Origin: Competibacter_A sp002352125
GTDB lineage: Bacteria; Pseudomonadota; Gammaproteobacteria; Competibacterales; Competibacteraceae
NCBI GenBank assembly: GCA_035441325.1
Contig: DAOROA010000015.1
Span: 16,501 to 80,500, forward strand
Length of the DNA stretch: 64,000 bases
Direction of reading: 5' to 3'
The translations under genes and the position numbers were made by a program. Positions within the stretch are counted from its first letter, which is position 1. Every line of letters begins with the position of its first letter. Positions 52,222 to 62,700 of the stretch are shown here, one piece after another. Under the pieces are notes generated by a model. It searched no databases and was not told the DNA's origin. It saw nothing but the letters and a program-made list of their open reading frames with translations.

Positions 52222-53421
52222 ATGAAGCAGCCTAACCGAGCCCCTCTCCCAGCCTCGTTTGCCATGCTAGGCAGCATATTCTTCTTTTTTTGGAATAGTG
52301 TTCCTTTCGCTGGGCAAATCACCGTGGCCTGGAACGCTAGCTCTGGATCCACGGTAGGAGGTTACAAGCTTTATTATCGGCAAATTGGCCGAAGTTACTC
52401 GGTTATAGATATTGGCTATCAGACCAGCTTTACTTTGTTGGGCCTTCAGGATGGCAGAGCTTTTTGTATCGCCGCAACAGCCTATAATGTTGCTAGAACG
52501 CTTGAAAGTGGTTTTTCCAACGAGGTTTGCAAGCAATTACCTCCAGCCCTTCAAGATATAAATGGCGATGGCCGAGCCGACCTTGCGGGCGTCAATAGCG
52601 CTGGTTACATCTACTACTCCACCAACCTCAAAAACTGGACCCGCATCTCTGGCACTCTGGTGCGCGTGGTGAGCGGCGATTTCGACGGCGACGGGCGGGC
52701 CGATCTTGCGGGCGTCAACAGCGCTGGCAATATCTACTACACCTTGACTCTCGGCCCCTGGACCAATATTCCCGGCCAGTTGAGCCAGTTGGTGGCGGGC
52801 GATTTCGACGGCGACGGGCGGGCCGATCTTGCGGGCGTCAACAGCGCTGGCAATATCTACTACACCTTGACTCTCGGCCCCTGGACCAATATTCCCGGCC
52901 AGTTGAGCCAGTTGGTGGCGGGCGATTTCGACGGCGACGGGCGGGCCGATCTTGCGGGCGTCAATAGCGCCGGTTACATTTATTACAGCACTAACCTGCG
53001 CAGTTGGACCAACATCCCCGGCAGGCTCGTCCAGGTCGCGGTGGGCGACCTCAACGGCGATGGTCGGGCTGATCTTGCGGGCGTCAACAGCGCCGGTTAC
53101 ATTTATTACAGCACTAACCTGCGCAGTTGGACCAACATCCCCGGCAGGCTCGTCCAGGTCGCGGTGGGCGACCTCAACGGCGATGGTCGGGCTGATCTTG
53201 CGGGCGTCAACAGCGCCGGTTACATCTACTACTCCACTAACCTCAAGAACTGGACCCGCATCCCTGGCTTTCTAAGTCAAATTAACGTTAGAGACATCAA
53301 TGGTGATGGTCGATTTGATATCGCCGGTGTCAACAACGCTGGTTACATCTATTACACCACCAACCTTAGCACCTGGATTAATATACCGGGTCAGCTAACG
53401 GTATTAGATGGCGATCTATAA
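52222..53421 (+). CDS. Exported Fn3-like protein with seven FG-GAP-like repeats
   Basis: 399 residues. Signal peptide (about 12-32), then one fibronectin-III-like domain (about 33-110: ITVAWNASSGSTVGGYKLYYRQIG, FTLLGLQDGRAFCIAATAYN), then seven repeats of the same kind as in the protease next door, each preceded by a D-x-(D/N)-G-D-G loop. It has no protease domain. It could be a surface lectin-like or anchoring partner of the protease. Gap to the protease is 37 bases, so co-transcription is likely. Confidence 0.8.
   Translation: MKQPNRAPLPASFAMLGSIFFFFWNSVPFAGQITVAWNASSGSTVGGYKLYYRQIGRSYSVIDIGYQTSFTLLGLQDGRAFCIAATAYNVARTLESGFSNEVCKQLPPALQDINGDGRADLAGVNSAGYIYYSTNLKNWTRISGTLVRVVSGDFDGDGRADLAGVNSAGNIYYTLTLGPWTNIPGQLSQLVAGDFDGDGRADLAGVNSAGNIYYTLTLGPWTNIPGQLSQLVAGDFDGDGRADLAGVNSAGYIYYSTNLRSWTNIPGRLVQVAVGDLNGDGRADLAGVNSAGYIYYSTNLRSWTNIPGRLVQVAVGDLNGDGRADLAGVNSAGYIYYSTNLKNWTRIPGFLSQINVRDINGDGRFDIAGVNNAGYIYYTTNLSTWINIPGQLTVLDGDL
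52582..53415 (+). repeat. Seven 123-base coding repeats (array 2)
   Basis: Same unit as array 1. Near-identity at silent sites between the arrays points to recent duplication or gene conversion. Confidence 0.85.
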
Positions 53422-53557
53422 AGGTTTGATTGGTGATCTTGCCTTGGGTGTAAACGAGGCAAACAAAGAGAACGGGCATCCATCTCCATCAGTCCCTGCG
53501 CCATGACAGCAAGAGCCGGAGGCGAGGCTGAACGCCAGATATACAATATGCCGCCCT

Positions 53558-55798
53558 CTATCGCACGAGTTCGATTGAATACAAAGCGACACCTAATACT
53601 CGTACGTCAGCGCTACTCCGCAAGTCTTTGGGTGATATCGCTTCAGGCACCTCGATGGACAAGGTCTGAGTCGGATGGCCAGCCACCAGCGATACGGTGA
53701 CGCGCTGTTTATCTGGGCTGCTTACTGTCAGCAAAGGTGGCGACAGCACCCCTCCCGGATCGGTCTGAAACATGATACTGACCGGCCGGTTATTCGACGC
53801 CCCAAAAACCAAGAACGTGAGCACGACACTGCATTGCCCCGGCGAACAATTGTCCGGGACGGGCAGATTCAACTCGGCACGTGCGCTGGACCATACATGC
53901 TCGCTCTCGGGTGCATGCCAGCCCGCCCCTAGCACGGGTTCAAGGCTGGCAGGGTGCTGTGCCACCGTGATGGGGTAACTAATAGGCGGCAGGGACTGAG
54001 TATTTTCATCAAAACGACCCTGCGCTCGCACAACAGCATAGTACTTCCGTTCGTTGACAGATACAGAACTAGAAGCTTTTAAACCAGCGATAACTGGCGC
54101 CAGTTTTTCCTTGTTGACGAGGGGTGCGGGCCAGTTATGCGCTGCCCAAAGCATATCGATATACGGCAACACAACGGCATCGGCCTCATGGCGCGCCAGC
54201 AAGAGTAACACACGCTCGGTGAAACCGGCGTCAATCTGATTCATCTGGAAAAGTTGCATGGTGCGAGGCCAGTGCTTGCGCGCTTCAACGAGATTCTTGT
54301 CGCCCCCGATGTTATAGGTGTGAATATCGAGGCGAGGCGCCAAATAATTAACAAGAAAATCATTCCCATATGGCAAGAAAGCCACCAACTCGCCTTTTTG
54401 TAAAACACCAACCATGTCCGAAACTAAATCTGCATCAATTTGAAAAAACATGTTGCGGTTAGCTTTATCCCCTATCCACTTAATCTGAAGATGCGGGAGG
54501 TTAGAAACAATCATCACCCCCAGCGTCAGAACCATCCAAATCCTACCGCGTTTCTCGGTACGAGCCAGTAACACAATAAACAATACCCAGCTACTAAAAA
54601 TTCCTAACGCACTCCATCGATAAGCTGCTCGCATATTTCTAAAACCGGGAACCTTCTCGGAAAGCCATGCATTACCAGTCGGAGCGATCGCCAGCTCAGC
54701 CGGCATCCCCGGGAGCATGGGCTTGGGTTTGGTCGAATTCACTTTCAATGAAGGACCCATTGCCATATAGAAAGCAAATAGTGCGACCAATAAAAAACCC
54801 GAGACCAGTTTTATTTGCCTCCGTGTCGTCCACCAAGCCACGGCACCCACAACGATGATGGGGAGAGAGAATGTCGTCATCCATACCGATGCATCACCAA
54901 AAAGCTCTTTGCCAGACCTTGGCACACTCAATCCCAAAGTATCCCATAGCCAATGTATACCTTGAGTGGGGATAACCAGAAATGTGAGGTCAAGCCCCCA
55001 ACCACGGAAAAAGTTCAGTGGCGCGGGGTCGAACTGTGGGTTTCCAATATAAGTTGCATAAAAAATATAAGCCAAGCTAAAACTCAATAGATGAACCGGG
55101 AAACCAAATATCATCAAGTGACGCCGAAGCTCGGAAAAGGCGGCAAAGAGATATGCCCCAAGCAGGCTTGACCCCACCGCGAACATCATGAAGCTATATC
55201 CATCCATAAATACCGCAATCAGACACGCTACAACGTAAATGCTGGCAAACAGACTAGCGGTCAGATAACATTCCTGTCGGCAAAAAAACAACCTCAAGAC
55301 TGCCCAAAAATAGAATGGAAGTAGGCCAATCCCGACCGATAGCATGGAGTAACCAGCATGCGCCCAGATGATCGGCATGCTCATCCACAGTACGGCACCG
55401 AGAATGGCAAGCGAAGGTTTTAGCTCAAACAAGAGGCCAATACGCCATGCCCCAAAAAAGGCAAGACATAGCCACATTGCCACTACCGCAGAATAGGCAT
55501 CCGCTGGATGCAGACCTCCCGCAATTAATAAACTCGCTGGATAGGCTCCCGCAAGACCAAATGTGATTGCTGTTGGCTCTGGTAAACCAAAATTTTTCGC
55601 ATAAATCGAAAATATCGATTCATTAATAAATGACCGAGAGAAACCAGTTGTCCAAACGGCCTGACCTAGAGTCGGATCTGCGAAAAATGGCACTGCGCCA
55701 TGTAGGAAAAGTATGAAAGCCAGAATAAACGCGATACTAACTATTATTTTCCAGCTTTTTTCAGTTTTTTCAAAGTTCAATCCGAGAATGTTTTCCAT
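53558..55798 (-). CDS. Polytopic membrane protein, GT-C-like, with C-terminal beta domain
   Basis: 746 residues. At least ten transmembrane helices between about 15 and 440, a large loop after the first helix (PFFADPTLGQAV), then a soluble C-terminal region (about 450-746) ending in a beta-sandwich-like part (GWHAPESEHVWSSARAELNLPVPDNC). Resembles membrane glycosyltransferase-like proteins of surface polysaccharide loci; no catalytic motif is certain. Overlaps the flippase-like gene start by 29 bases. Last gene of the operon; 53422-53557 shows no gene. Confidence 0.65.
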   Translation of the reverse strand: MENILGLNFEKTEKSWKIIVSIAFILAFILFLHGAVPFFADPTLGQAVWTTGFSRSFINESIFSIYAKNFGLPEPTAITFGLAGAYPASLLIAGGLHPADAYSAVVAMWLCLAFFGAWRIGLLFELKPSLAILGAVLWMSMPIIWAHAGYSMLSVGIGLLPFYFWAVLRLFFCRQECYLTASLFASIYVVACLIAVFMDGYSFMMFAVGSSLLGAYLFAAFSELRRHLMIFGFPVHLLSFSLAYIFYATYIGNPQFDPAPLNFFRGWGLDLTFLVIPTQGIHWLWDTLGLSVPRSGKELFGDASVWMTTFSLPIIVVGAVAWWTTRRQIKLVSGFLLVALFAFYMAMGPSLKVNSTKPKPMLPGMPAELAIAPTGNAWLSEKVPGFRNMRAAYRWSALGIFSSWVLFIVLLARTEKRGRIWMVLTLGVMIVSNLPHLQIKWIGDKANRNMFFQIDADLVSDMVGVLQKGELVAFLPYGNDFLVNYLAPRLDIHTYNIGGDKNLVEARKHWPRTMQLFQMNQIDAGFTERVLLLLARHEADAVVLPYIDMLWAAHNWPAPLVNKEKLAPVIAGLKASSSVSVNERKYYAVVRAQGRFDENTQSLPPISYPITVAQHPASLEPVLGAGWHAPESEHVWSSARAELNLPVPDNCSPGQCSVVLTFLVFGASNNRPVSIMFQTDPGGVLSPPLLTVSSPDKQRVTVSLVAGHPTQTLSIEVPEAISPKDLRSSADVRVLGVALYSIELVR

Positions 55799-56648
55799 GA
55801 TTCATCAGTAAAGCAGTCAAAAAAAAACCAAAATCCCCTCCCACTGTTACTACCCGGCCCAGCACCACCACCAGCACTAGATCTGTTTCTGTCACGATGC
55901 CCTTAAGTAGAAACAACAGCACCAATTCCCGCACCCCCATCCCGGCGGGTGCGCCCGGCGTAACCAAGCCAGCCAGCCATGCGATTACGTAGGCTCCACA
56001 TAACGACATCCAAGGCAACCCATCAGGTTCCGTATGCGCGGAAACCAAATCAACCAATCCAACGAACAGCATACCTGAAATAGACAGAAAACCGATATAC
56101 CAGCCCAGTGCACTAGCCACCAGTGGGCCAAGATAGTGCCGCAACAGCGCAGCGACGCCTGCGACCGTAACCGCAAATAATCCAAACCCCACCGCCACCG
56201 ATATTGCGGGCGCGATCAAAGGCAAGGTCAACAAGCCAAATATTCCGCCAGCAAAAGAAATCAGGCCCAGTTCCCAAGTCGAGGATTTCACCAAAGGCCA
56301 GCCAGGCAAACCGGCTGCCATGCCTATCGCTTGGCGGCCGGCAAGGTGAAAGATATTCCCCGGCACATACTTAGCAAGCTGCGAAATACCAAAGGTCTTG
56401 AGCGCCCAACCCTTTGCTGTATTCGCTCCAAAATGGTTGAGCAGATTCCACCAAGCTAGCGCGAGTAACAGGTTTGCCAAGCCATAGATCAGCGCAAAGC
56501 CTCCAATCATTAGCCAAGCCACCAGATTAAATCGACCAAAGTCAATCTGGTCACCATAGTCGCGCAAACGTAAGGCCACGAAAACGATGCCAGCAAGCGC
56601 CAGCGTACTGCCGGCCCAGTGCAGGCCCTTTTTCAAACTGGGTGACAT
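55770..56648 (-). CDS. Flippase-like integral membrane protein (LPG-synthase TM/UPF0104 type)
   Basis: 292 residues from ATG 56648. Seven to eight transmembrane helices; GISQLAKYVPGNIFHLAGRQ and APAGMGVRELVLLFLL match the lysylphosphatidylglycerol-synthase membrane family, often seen in polysaccharide clusters as a lipid or lipid-linked sugar translocase. A longer frame upstream overlaps the methyltransferase and was rejected. Confidence 0.7.
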   Translation of the reverse strand: MSPSLKKGLHWAGSTLALAGIVFVALRLRDYGDQIDFGRFNLVAWLMIGGFALIYGLANLLLALAWWNLLNHFGANTAKGWALKTFGISQLAKYVPGNIFHLAGRQAIGMAAGLPGWPLVKSSTWELGLISFAGGIFGLLTLPLIAPAISVAVGFGLFAVTVAGVAALLRHYLGPLVASALGWYIGFLSISGMLFVGLVDLVSAHTEPDGLPWMSLCGAYVIAWLAGLVTPGAPAGMGVRELVLLFLLKGIVTETDLVLVVVLGRVVTVGGDFGFFLTALLMNHGKHSRIEL

Positions 56649-56658
56649 CCCCACAGCT

Positions 56659-57294
56659 TCATGGGCGAGAGCGACACAGCAACATGGTCCACGGCAAAGG
56701 GCTTTTGATTTCCACAATCTCGAAATACTTCGACACGAGTGCCACAAATCCACGCCTAGACCAATGTTGAATGTGTCCTGGGGTATTGCCGAAATCAGCG
56801 ATGTATTTCCCTCGCGCTAAATTCAGTGCGCGCCATACCGGTTCGCGTGGCACACTCGCAATCAGATACTGGTTTACTACGCGCTGCAATGCACGCAAAC
56901 CGTCCTCCGGCCGTTCGAGATGCTCAAGCACTTCACAACATACTACCAGATCGGCTTTATCACGATCAGGATCCAGTTCATAAATACTGCGAACTTCAAA
57001 AAGTCCTGGTGATCCCCCTTGGCTCGTGGCATTCGCGCGTGCGAGATCGATAATCCGTGAGGAAAAGTCACTACCCCGCGCCGACATCCCCTTCTGGTTC
57101 CATTGCAACACCCAGAAACCCTCACCACAACCGATTTCGTGAATCGATTTAGGCGCGGCCTTACTGACCAGATCGGATAATGCGCCATCGAATCCTTCCA
57201 TGATTTTGCGAACAATTGGATTATGCGAGCTGTATTTATCATAAGCGTTGCCGACAACAATACCATTTTCCTTCAGGCCACCCGAAATTTTCAT
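56659..57294 (-). CDS. Class I SAM-dependent methyltransferase
   Basis: 211 residues from ATG 57294, chosen because earlier in-frame residues overlap the GT2 gene. SAM motif I IHEIGCGEGFW, motif II-like SDFSSRIIDLARAN, then ADLVVCCEVLEHLERPEDGL typical of UbiE/COQ5-like sugar or lipid methyltransferases. Eleven bases from the GT2 stop and ten before the flippase start. Possibly modifies the polysaccharide or its lipid carrier. Confidence 0.8.
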   Translation of the reverse strand: MKISGGLKENGIVVGNAYDKYSSHNPIVRKIMEGFDGALSDLVSKAAPKSIHEIGCGEGFWVLQWNQKGMSARGSDFSSRIIDLARANATSQGGSPGLFEVRSIYELDPDRDKADLVVCCEVLEHLERPEDGLRALQRVVNQYLIASVPREPVWRALNLARGKYIADFGNTPGHIQHWSRRGFVALVSKYFEIVEIKSPLPWTMLLCRSRP

Positions 57295-57304
57295 TGCAGT
57301 CCGC

Positions 57305-58282
57305 TCAATCGTTGTCGCTTTCAATTGCGTGATCCAGCACCGCTTCCGCTTTGTTACCCACCCACAATCGGAAACGCATATCCTCCAGCAGCTTTCGGTT
57401 CGCCGCCAATAGATCGGCAACAAACGCCACTAAAAAAGTCTGAAACCCCATTCCCAACAGCACGCTGGCGAGAATCAGCGATTGCACATGCCCTTCGCCT
57501 TGTCCGCTCAAAAACTTCCACAGAAAACGCAAACCGATCAGGAAACCTGCTCCAAATAACACCGCCCCAATTGTCCCGAAGAACCGGAACGGGCGATAGA
57601 TGACAAAAATACGGACGATAGTGAAGATACTACGTTTAATGTACGATGGAATGCTCTTTACTAGCCGTGACGGGCGCAAATCTTCATTCACCCGGATCGG
57701 AACTGAGGTGATAGCCATATTCTTCTGTCCAGCCTGAATGATGGTTTCCAAGGTATAGGTATAATCGTTGAATACCATCAGCCGTTGTGCGGCCGCGCGA
57801 CTCATAGCACGAAAACCGCTGGGCGCATCGGGGATATCGGTCTTGCTAGCCGCGCGCACCACCCAACTACCCAACTTTTGCAATATTTTCTTGACAGGCG
57901 AAAAGTGCTCGATGGTTTCAATGGGCCGCGCGCCCACTACGATATCGGCTTGGCGAGCCAAAATCGGGGCTGTCAGCGCGGGAATGTCATCGGCGTTGTA
58001 CTGATTGTCGGCATCAGTATTGACGATCACGTCAGCACCCAGACGCAGACAGGCATCGAGCCCGCTCATGAAGCCACGCGCTAGCCCTTGGTTACGAGTA
58101 TGGCGAACTATATGATCCACACCGCACTCCCGGGCAACACGGACGGTATCGTCTTGGCTACCATCGTCGATGATCAGCGACTCAACAGCATCGAAGCCTG
58201 GAATTTGGCGTGGCAAGGCAGCAAGTGTGATACCGAGCGTGCCGGCCTCGTTGTAGCAGGGGATTTGAATAATGAGTTTCAA
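57305..58282 (-). CDS. Family 2 glycosyltransferase with C-terminal membrane helices
   Basis: 325 residues. GT-A fold: IPCYNEAGTLG, IDDGSQDDT, TDADNQY (DXD metal site) and DAPSGFRAMSR. Two transmembrane helices (about 235-260 and 270-300) at the C-terminus, as in polyprenyl-phosphate sugar transferases of the DPM1/ArnC type. Probably forms a lipid-linked sugar donor for the cluster. Confidence 0.85.
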   Translation of the reverse strand: MKLIIQIPCYNEAGTLGITLAALPRQIPGFDAVESLIIDDGSQDDTVRVARECGVDHIVRHTRNQGLARGFMSGLDACLRLGADVIVNTDADNQYNADDIPALTAPILARQADIVVGARPIETIEHFSPVKKILQKLGSWVVRAASKTDIPDAPSGFRAMSRAAAQRLMVFNDYTYTLETIIQAGQKNMAITSVPIRVNEDLRPSRLVKSIPSYIKRSIFTIVRIFVIYRPFRFFGTIGAVLFGAGFLIGLRFLWKFLSGQGEGHVQSLILASVLLGMGFQTFLVAFVADLLAANRKLLEDMRFRLWVGNKAEAVLDHAIESDND

Positions 58283-58324
58283 CGTATTAATCTTCCTGGA
58301 TATCGAATAATGTTTGTTATCTTC

Positions 58325-59593
58325 TTAGCATATCTCGATTTCCATCCGCTCAGGATGGAACCCTATATTCTCAAACCAGCAAACATGCTCTTGAACCAAG
58401 GTTGCAATTAAGCGATAACATCCAACCTTGGGAGGTGCGCTAACCTTCATCGTTGTACTTACCGTTTGCCCAGGAAGAATTTCGCTTGGAGTTAAAGGAC
58501 TTCGATAACCATCAAATACTACACTGTTGCCATTCCTGTCATCCCAATGGTAGGACAGGAAAACAGGGCGATCACCATAACCAGCCCAGACGTAGTGGCT
58601 CTGGTTTTCAATACTCACATCAAGGTCAATTTGCTGATTTACCTTCATCTCGGATAGTGTTGAAAGAACCTGCAGCTTGCCAGTAGCTTCAATAATATCT
58701 TTTACCGGCAATAGCCTAGGGTTGCGCCAGCCTTGAACACCGTCAACAGTGACAACCGGATGGCCAGTGAGCGACAGGATTGCAGGACGTTCAATTTCGA
58801 GCCACCATCCTGCTTGAAGCAAGAGATCAAAGAGACGACCTTCGATCTGACGAGAGTGTGTTCCAATGACGATATAAGCAACTTTTTCCGATAAAAGAGA
58901 CAAGCAGGCAGAAATTAAATCCGCCTCACCTCCCTGAATATCAATATGCAGAAGATCTATTTTTGGATAGTTATCAATCACCTTAGAGAGAGGAATCATC
59001 GGTAATACATCGTAATCGCCTGACGCCAATGCAGATTTGTATTCATCCTCACTAACGCCAAAACGAGGCTCCGATCCCCAAGACATACCTGCGCGATTCT
59101 GCTTAGGGAAAAGAGCAATGCCAGCATCGGAAGCCGCGATACCACGATATAAGGTAAATTCAGAAGAATTAAACCCGTTGGCTTCTAAAGCCTCTTTCGC
59201 AAATTCCATGTGGCCCTCATCGCCTTCAATACCAAGAAGACTAACTTTGCGACCTGCTCGTCTTGCAGCGACACCAGAGTTGTTCATCCAACAGCCCCAA
59301 CCACATCCAAGCTCGACCATCGTGAATGTATAATCCGATAATTCCACTGCGCGGAGCACGGCACCCCATTCAGCTATGTCGGCGTGCCAATTTGCTGGGA
59401 TGGGAATTTCCTCAATCTCACCAGCGCGGCCATCAAGAATGGTCGGAAAAAATTTTGGATCAATAACGACTCCTAAGAAATTAGTGATAAAACCCATACG
59501 GGAGTTTAATTGATGGACTGCATGGCGCCGCATTACTTCTTGGGGGTCAAAGCGAGCGTTGAAATGAAAAAAAGGACTCATTTCTTTTTTCAT
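58325..59593 (-). CDS. FkbM-family methyltransferase with C-terminal beta-sandwich
   Basis: 422 residues. SAM-binding FTMVELGCGWGCWMNNSGV, LLGIEGDEGH, and IDLLHIDIQGGEADLI, the FkbM signature. About 320-422 is a beta-sandwich module (IENQSHYVWAGYGDRPVFLSYHW, GQTVSTTMKVSAPPKVGCYRLIATLVQEHVCWFE) seen at the end of O-antigen glycosyltransferases and Wzt-type proteins. Such domains bind glycan chains. Likely methylates a sugar residue; maybe chain end. Confidence 0.75.
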   Translation of the reverse strand: MKKEMSPFFHFNARFDPQEVMRRHAVHQLNSRMGFITNFLGVVIDPKFFPTILDGRAGEIEEIPIPANWHADIAEWGAVLRAVELSDYTFTMVELGCGWGCWMNNSGVAARRAGRKVSLLGIEGDEGHMEFAKEALEANGFNSSEFTLYRGIAASDAGIALFPKQNRAGMSWGSEPRFGVSEDEYKSALASGDYDVLPMIPLSKVIDNYPKIDLLHIDIQGGEADLISACLSLLSEKVAYIVIGTHSRQIEGRLFDLLLQAGWWLEIERPAILSLTGHPVVTVDGVQGWRNPRLLPVKDIIEATGKLQVLSTLSEMKVNQQIDLDVSIENQSHYVWAGYGDRPVFLSYHWDDRNGNSVVFDGYRSPLTPSEILPGQTVSTTMKVSAPPKVGCYRLIATLVQEHVCWFENIGFHPERMEIEIC

Positions 59594-59755
59594 TAGTAAC
59601 CCTTGGCGCTAGTATAATTTAATTTACTAGATGTAATTTAATTTAGCCGAGCAATCTTGTGTATCATCAATGCCTAATTTTGATTGCCTTGTAATGAAAA
59701 GGTGTGGTCTAATTTTCCACATTGCCTAAACTAAAGGATAAGCGAAAACCCAAGA

Positions 59756-62700
59756 TTATTGATTCTCGATTGGCAACAATTTCCCTATAAGGGCGGTGGC
59801 ACTCTCACGCCAAGTTAGCCAGGGCATGTTTCCCGACTTCGGATGCTTACCCTCTGTAAAAAGATTAAGCCAGATTTTGACTGCTTCAGCAAGATCAGTC
59901 GGTTCTTTGCTGCTGAAGTAATAAGCTTGTTCCCCAGCTACTTCGCGGAAAATAGGAATGTCACGAGCCAAGATCGGTAGCTTGTGTTGGGCAGCCTCGA
60001 TCAGAGGCAGGCCAAAACCTTCACCCTCGGAAGCGGCGATCAAGCAGGTAGATGCAGCGTAGACCTTTTCAAGGTATGTGTCACTGATGCCTTCCAACCA
60101 GAACAGGCGATTGCCGCGTTCAGGGTGATGACGAAGTTTTTCAATCAAACTCTCCACCATCCAGCCTTGCTTGCCGACGATCACCAGATTAACCTGAACG
60201 CCTTGCGCCCATAGGATTTCAAAAGCAGCAATTGTCTGTGCATGACTCTTGCGTGGTTCGATGGTACCAATCATGAGGAAGCTGGTGCAATCACGAAGAA
60301 CTTTCAGCACTTTTTCGGCGTCGCTAGGTATATCATGGGACATTTCGGAGCTGACAATGTCAGCTCCCAAGTGAATCCAATTGATTTTGAAAGGTCGCTG
60401 GCGCTCTAGACCATTCGCCTTGAACCAACCAGTCAATTCATCGGCAACCGCCTTGGAAATGCAAATAGCTCCATCGCTCTGCGTAACCACTTGCAACCAT
60501 TTAGTATGCTGCTCCGCAGCACCCTCAACAAAATACTGGGGAGTCAAAATACACAGCAGATCATACACCATGAATTGAACTTCTACTCCATGGTTGCGAA
60601 GATGCTGATAAAAGTCCTGATGCACCGGAATGACTTGAGGTTGATAATCCAGCCCAAAAAATATATCACCAGATCGATACTCAATAAACTCATCAACCAA
60701 AATCCCGCTTGGGCAACTGAGAAAGTCTAAGGTAAAGCATCGAGCATAACGGTAACCATGTTCAGTAGTCGCATAGATTGGTTCAACTTGATACCCTTCT
60801 GGCGGGTTGACCAACCATTCGTTCAGAATGCTACGAACAACCCGTTGAATACCGCTCTTGGCATCACGCTGAACCAGCTCAGACACATCGACTAACAATT
60901 GCTTTTGAGATATGCGTGGAGAAATGGATCGGTCTACTGCTTCGGCAACAACCGTCCATGTTTTAGGTTCAGTAGGCGCTGGGATAACCTTCGCCAACGC
61001 ACGAGATAATGCTGGTATGTCTGTAGCTGCACCCCAGTGCATGCGTTCGATAGCATCAAAGTACTGATCGACACAGGCTCGTGGCGCATGGTGGGTCCGG
61101 ATGATTTTCTGAGCTTTCGCCCCTAGTTGTTTTCGATGCCTTGCATCACGCCAAAGCGTTTCAAGCGCCTCCGTAAGTTGTAGATCGCTGAACTCATCCG
61201 GTAGTTTACAAACTCCATCATTAGGTAAATCCGCCATATTGCCATTCGCATTAATAATCGTCGGCAAACCATAATTCATGCAGTCAAGCACCGCAGCGGA
61301 TGTTTCTCCACGGGAGTTCGTACGTAATTGTACTCCAACATCAGCTGCCGCTAGGTACTGCCGAAAAAGTTCGGCATCGACCCAGCCAGTTATCTGAATA
61401 CGATTCTTCAAACCACTCTGTTGAATAGTGGCTAAGAGTTCATGTCCATACTCTCCACTGTGATTCTCGCCAACAAATACCAACATACAGTTGTTATTTC
61501 TAGCTAAGTCAGAGCTCAGCCAAGCATTAATAAGACGATGATTGAGTTTGGTCGGTCCTAGCAAACCAAAACTGCAAACGACAAAGTCGCATTGGTCAAA
61601 TTTCACTATCTGACGGGCTTTAAAACGGTCTGGATCATATACAGGAACGCGTAAGAGGGGAATAACCGCCCATTCTTTGCCCACTTGCGTACCGTACCAC
61701 TGCCGAGCAAGCCGCTGAGAGTTTTCCGAATGCACAATTATGCCTTGCGCATTTTGCAGCACGCGTAGATTGCAGGGATACTGCCAGATTACATCCGCTA
61801 TATCCGAGGTATGGAAACGATACCGTAGCGCCTTATAACCATGCGCGTTGTAAAGTTCAGCAGCCCAACTTCCAGGTAAAATTCCGTGGACATCCATGTG
61901 CGCCACGATACCGGACAAGAAGAAGTCATGAAGCACTACCACTCCTGGTACTTCCTCCAGCAAACTGAACATATGCTGGTGAAATGCTGAGTTGCCGAAA
62001 TGGTAGAGTACTCGGTCATAGCGGTCCACATGAGAGCGCAAAAAATCTACGCCGCGAATCGGGTAGCTTGCCCTAATCGATGGATCAGACACAACCTTTT
62101 GAGCAACGATCACCTCTATCTCATAGCAACGAGCGAGTTCAGGCAGTAACTCAGCACTATAGTCACTAATACCGCTGCGTTCGGGTGGTAGTGGCGACAC
62201 ATAGGCTAACAGAGGACGGCGTGGAGATTTAATGGCGAAGGTATTCAGATTATTCCATTTAACGGCACGCTCTTCGAAAGCCTTAATAGTCAGCTGAGCG
62301 CTCTTATCCCAAGAAAATTTTTTAGCTTGTTCCAAGCCATGTCGCTCAAGTGCCTGTCGAAAGGCATTGTTCGCGAGCACCTCCTCAAGCTTTGCAGTGA
62401 TTGATGCATCATTTTTGGAGTCGAACAGCGCATCCTGTTTTCCAATCACTTCTGGCAAACTGGAGGCGTTGGCCCCAATTACCGCGCGTCCACAGGACAT
62501 AGCCTCCAATGCCGGTAAACCAAAACCTTCGTGCCATGATGGGAACACAAAAACCTTACACAAATTATAGAGAGCAAGCAAATCTTCTTCCGGTACAAAA
62601 CCAGTCAAAACCAACTCATCCTTCGCCAGTTTACTTTCTTTGGCGAGTGATTCGAGATGAATCCTGTCATTTGGCTGAATAGAGCAAACAATCACTAATT

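Noticed and set aside
51348..53415. Repeats considered as CRISPR or minisatellite
   Set aside because: The 123-base unit is in frame and encodes a clear calcium-binding propeller repeat.
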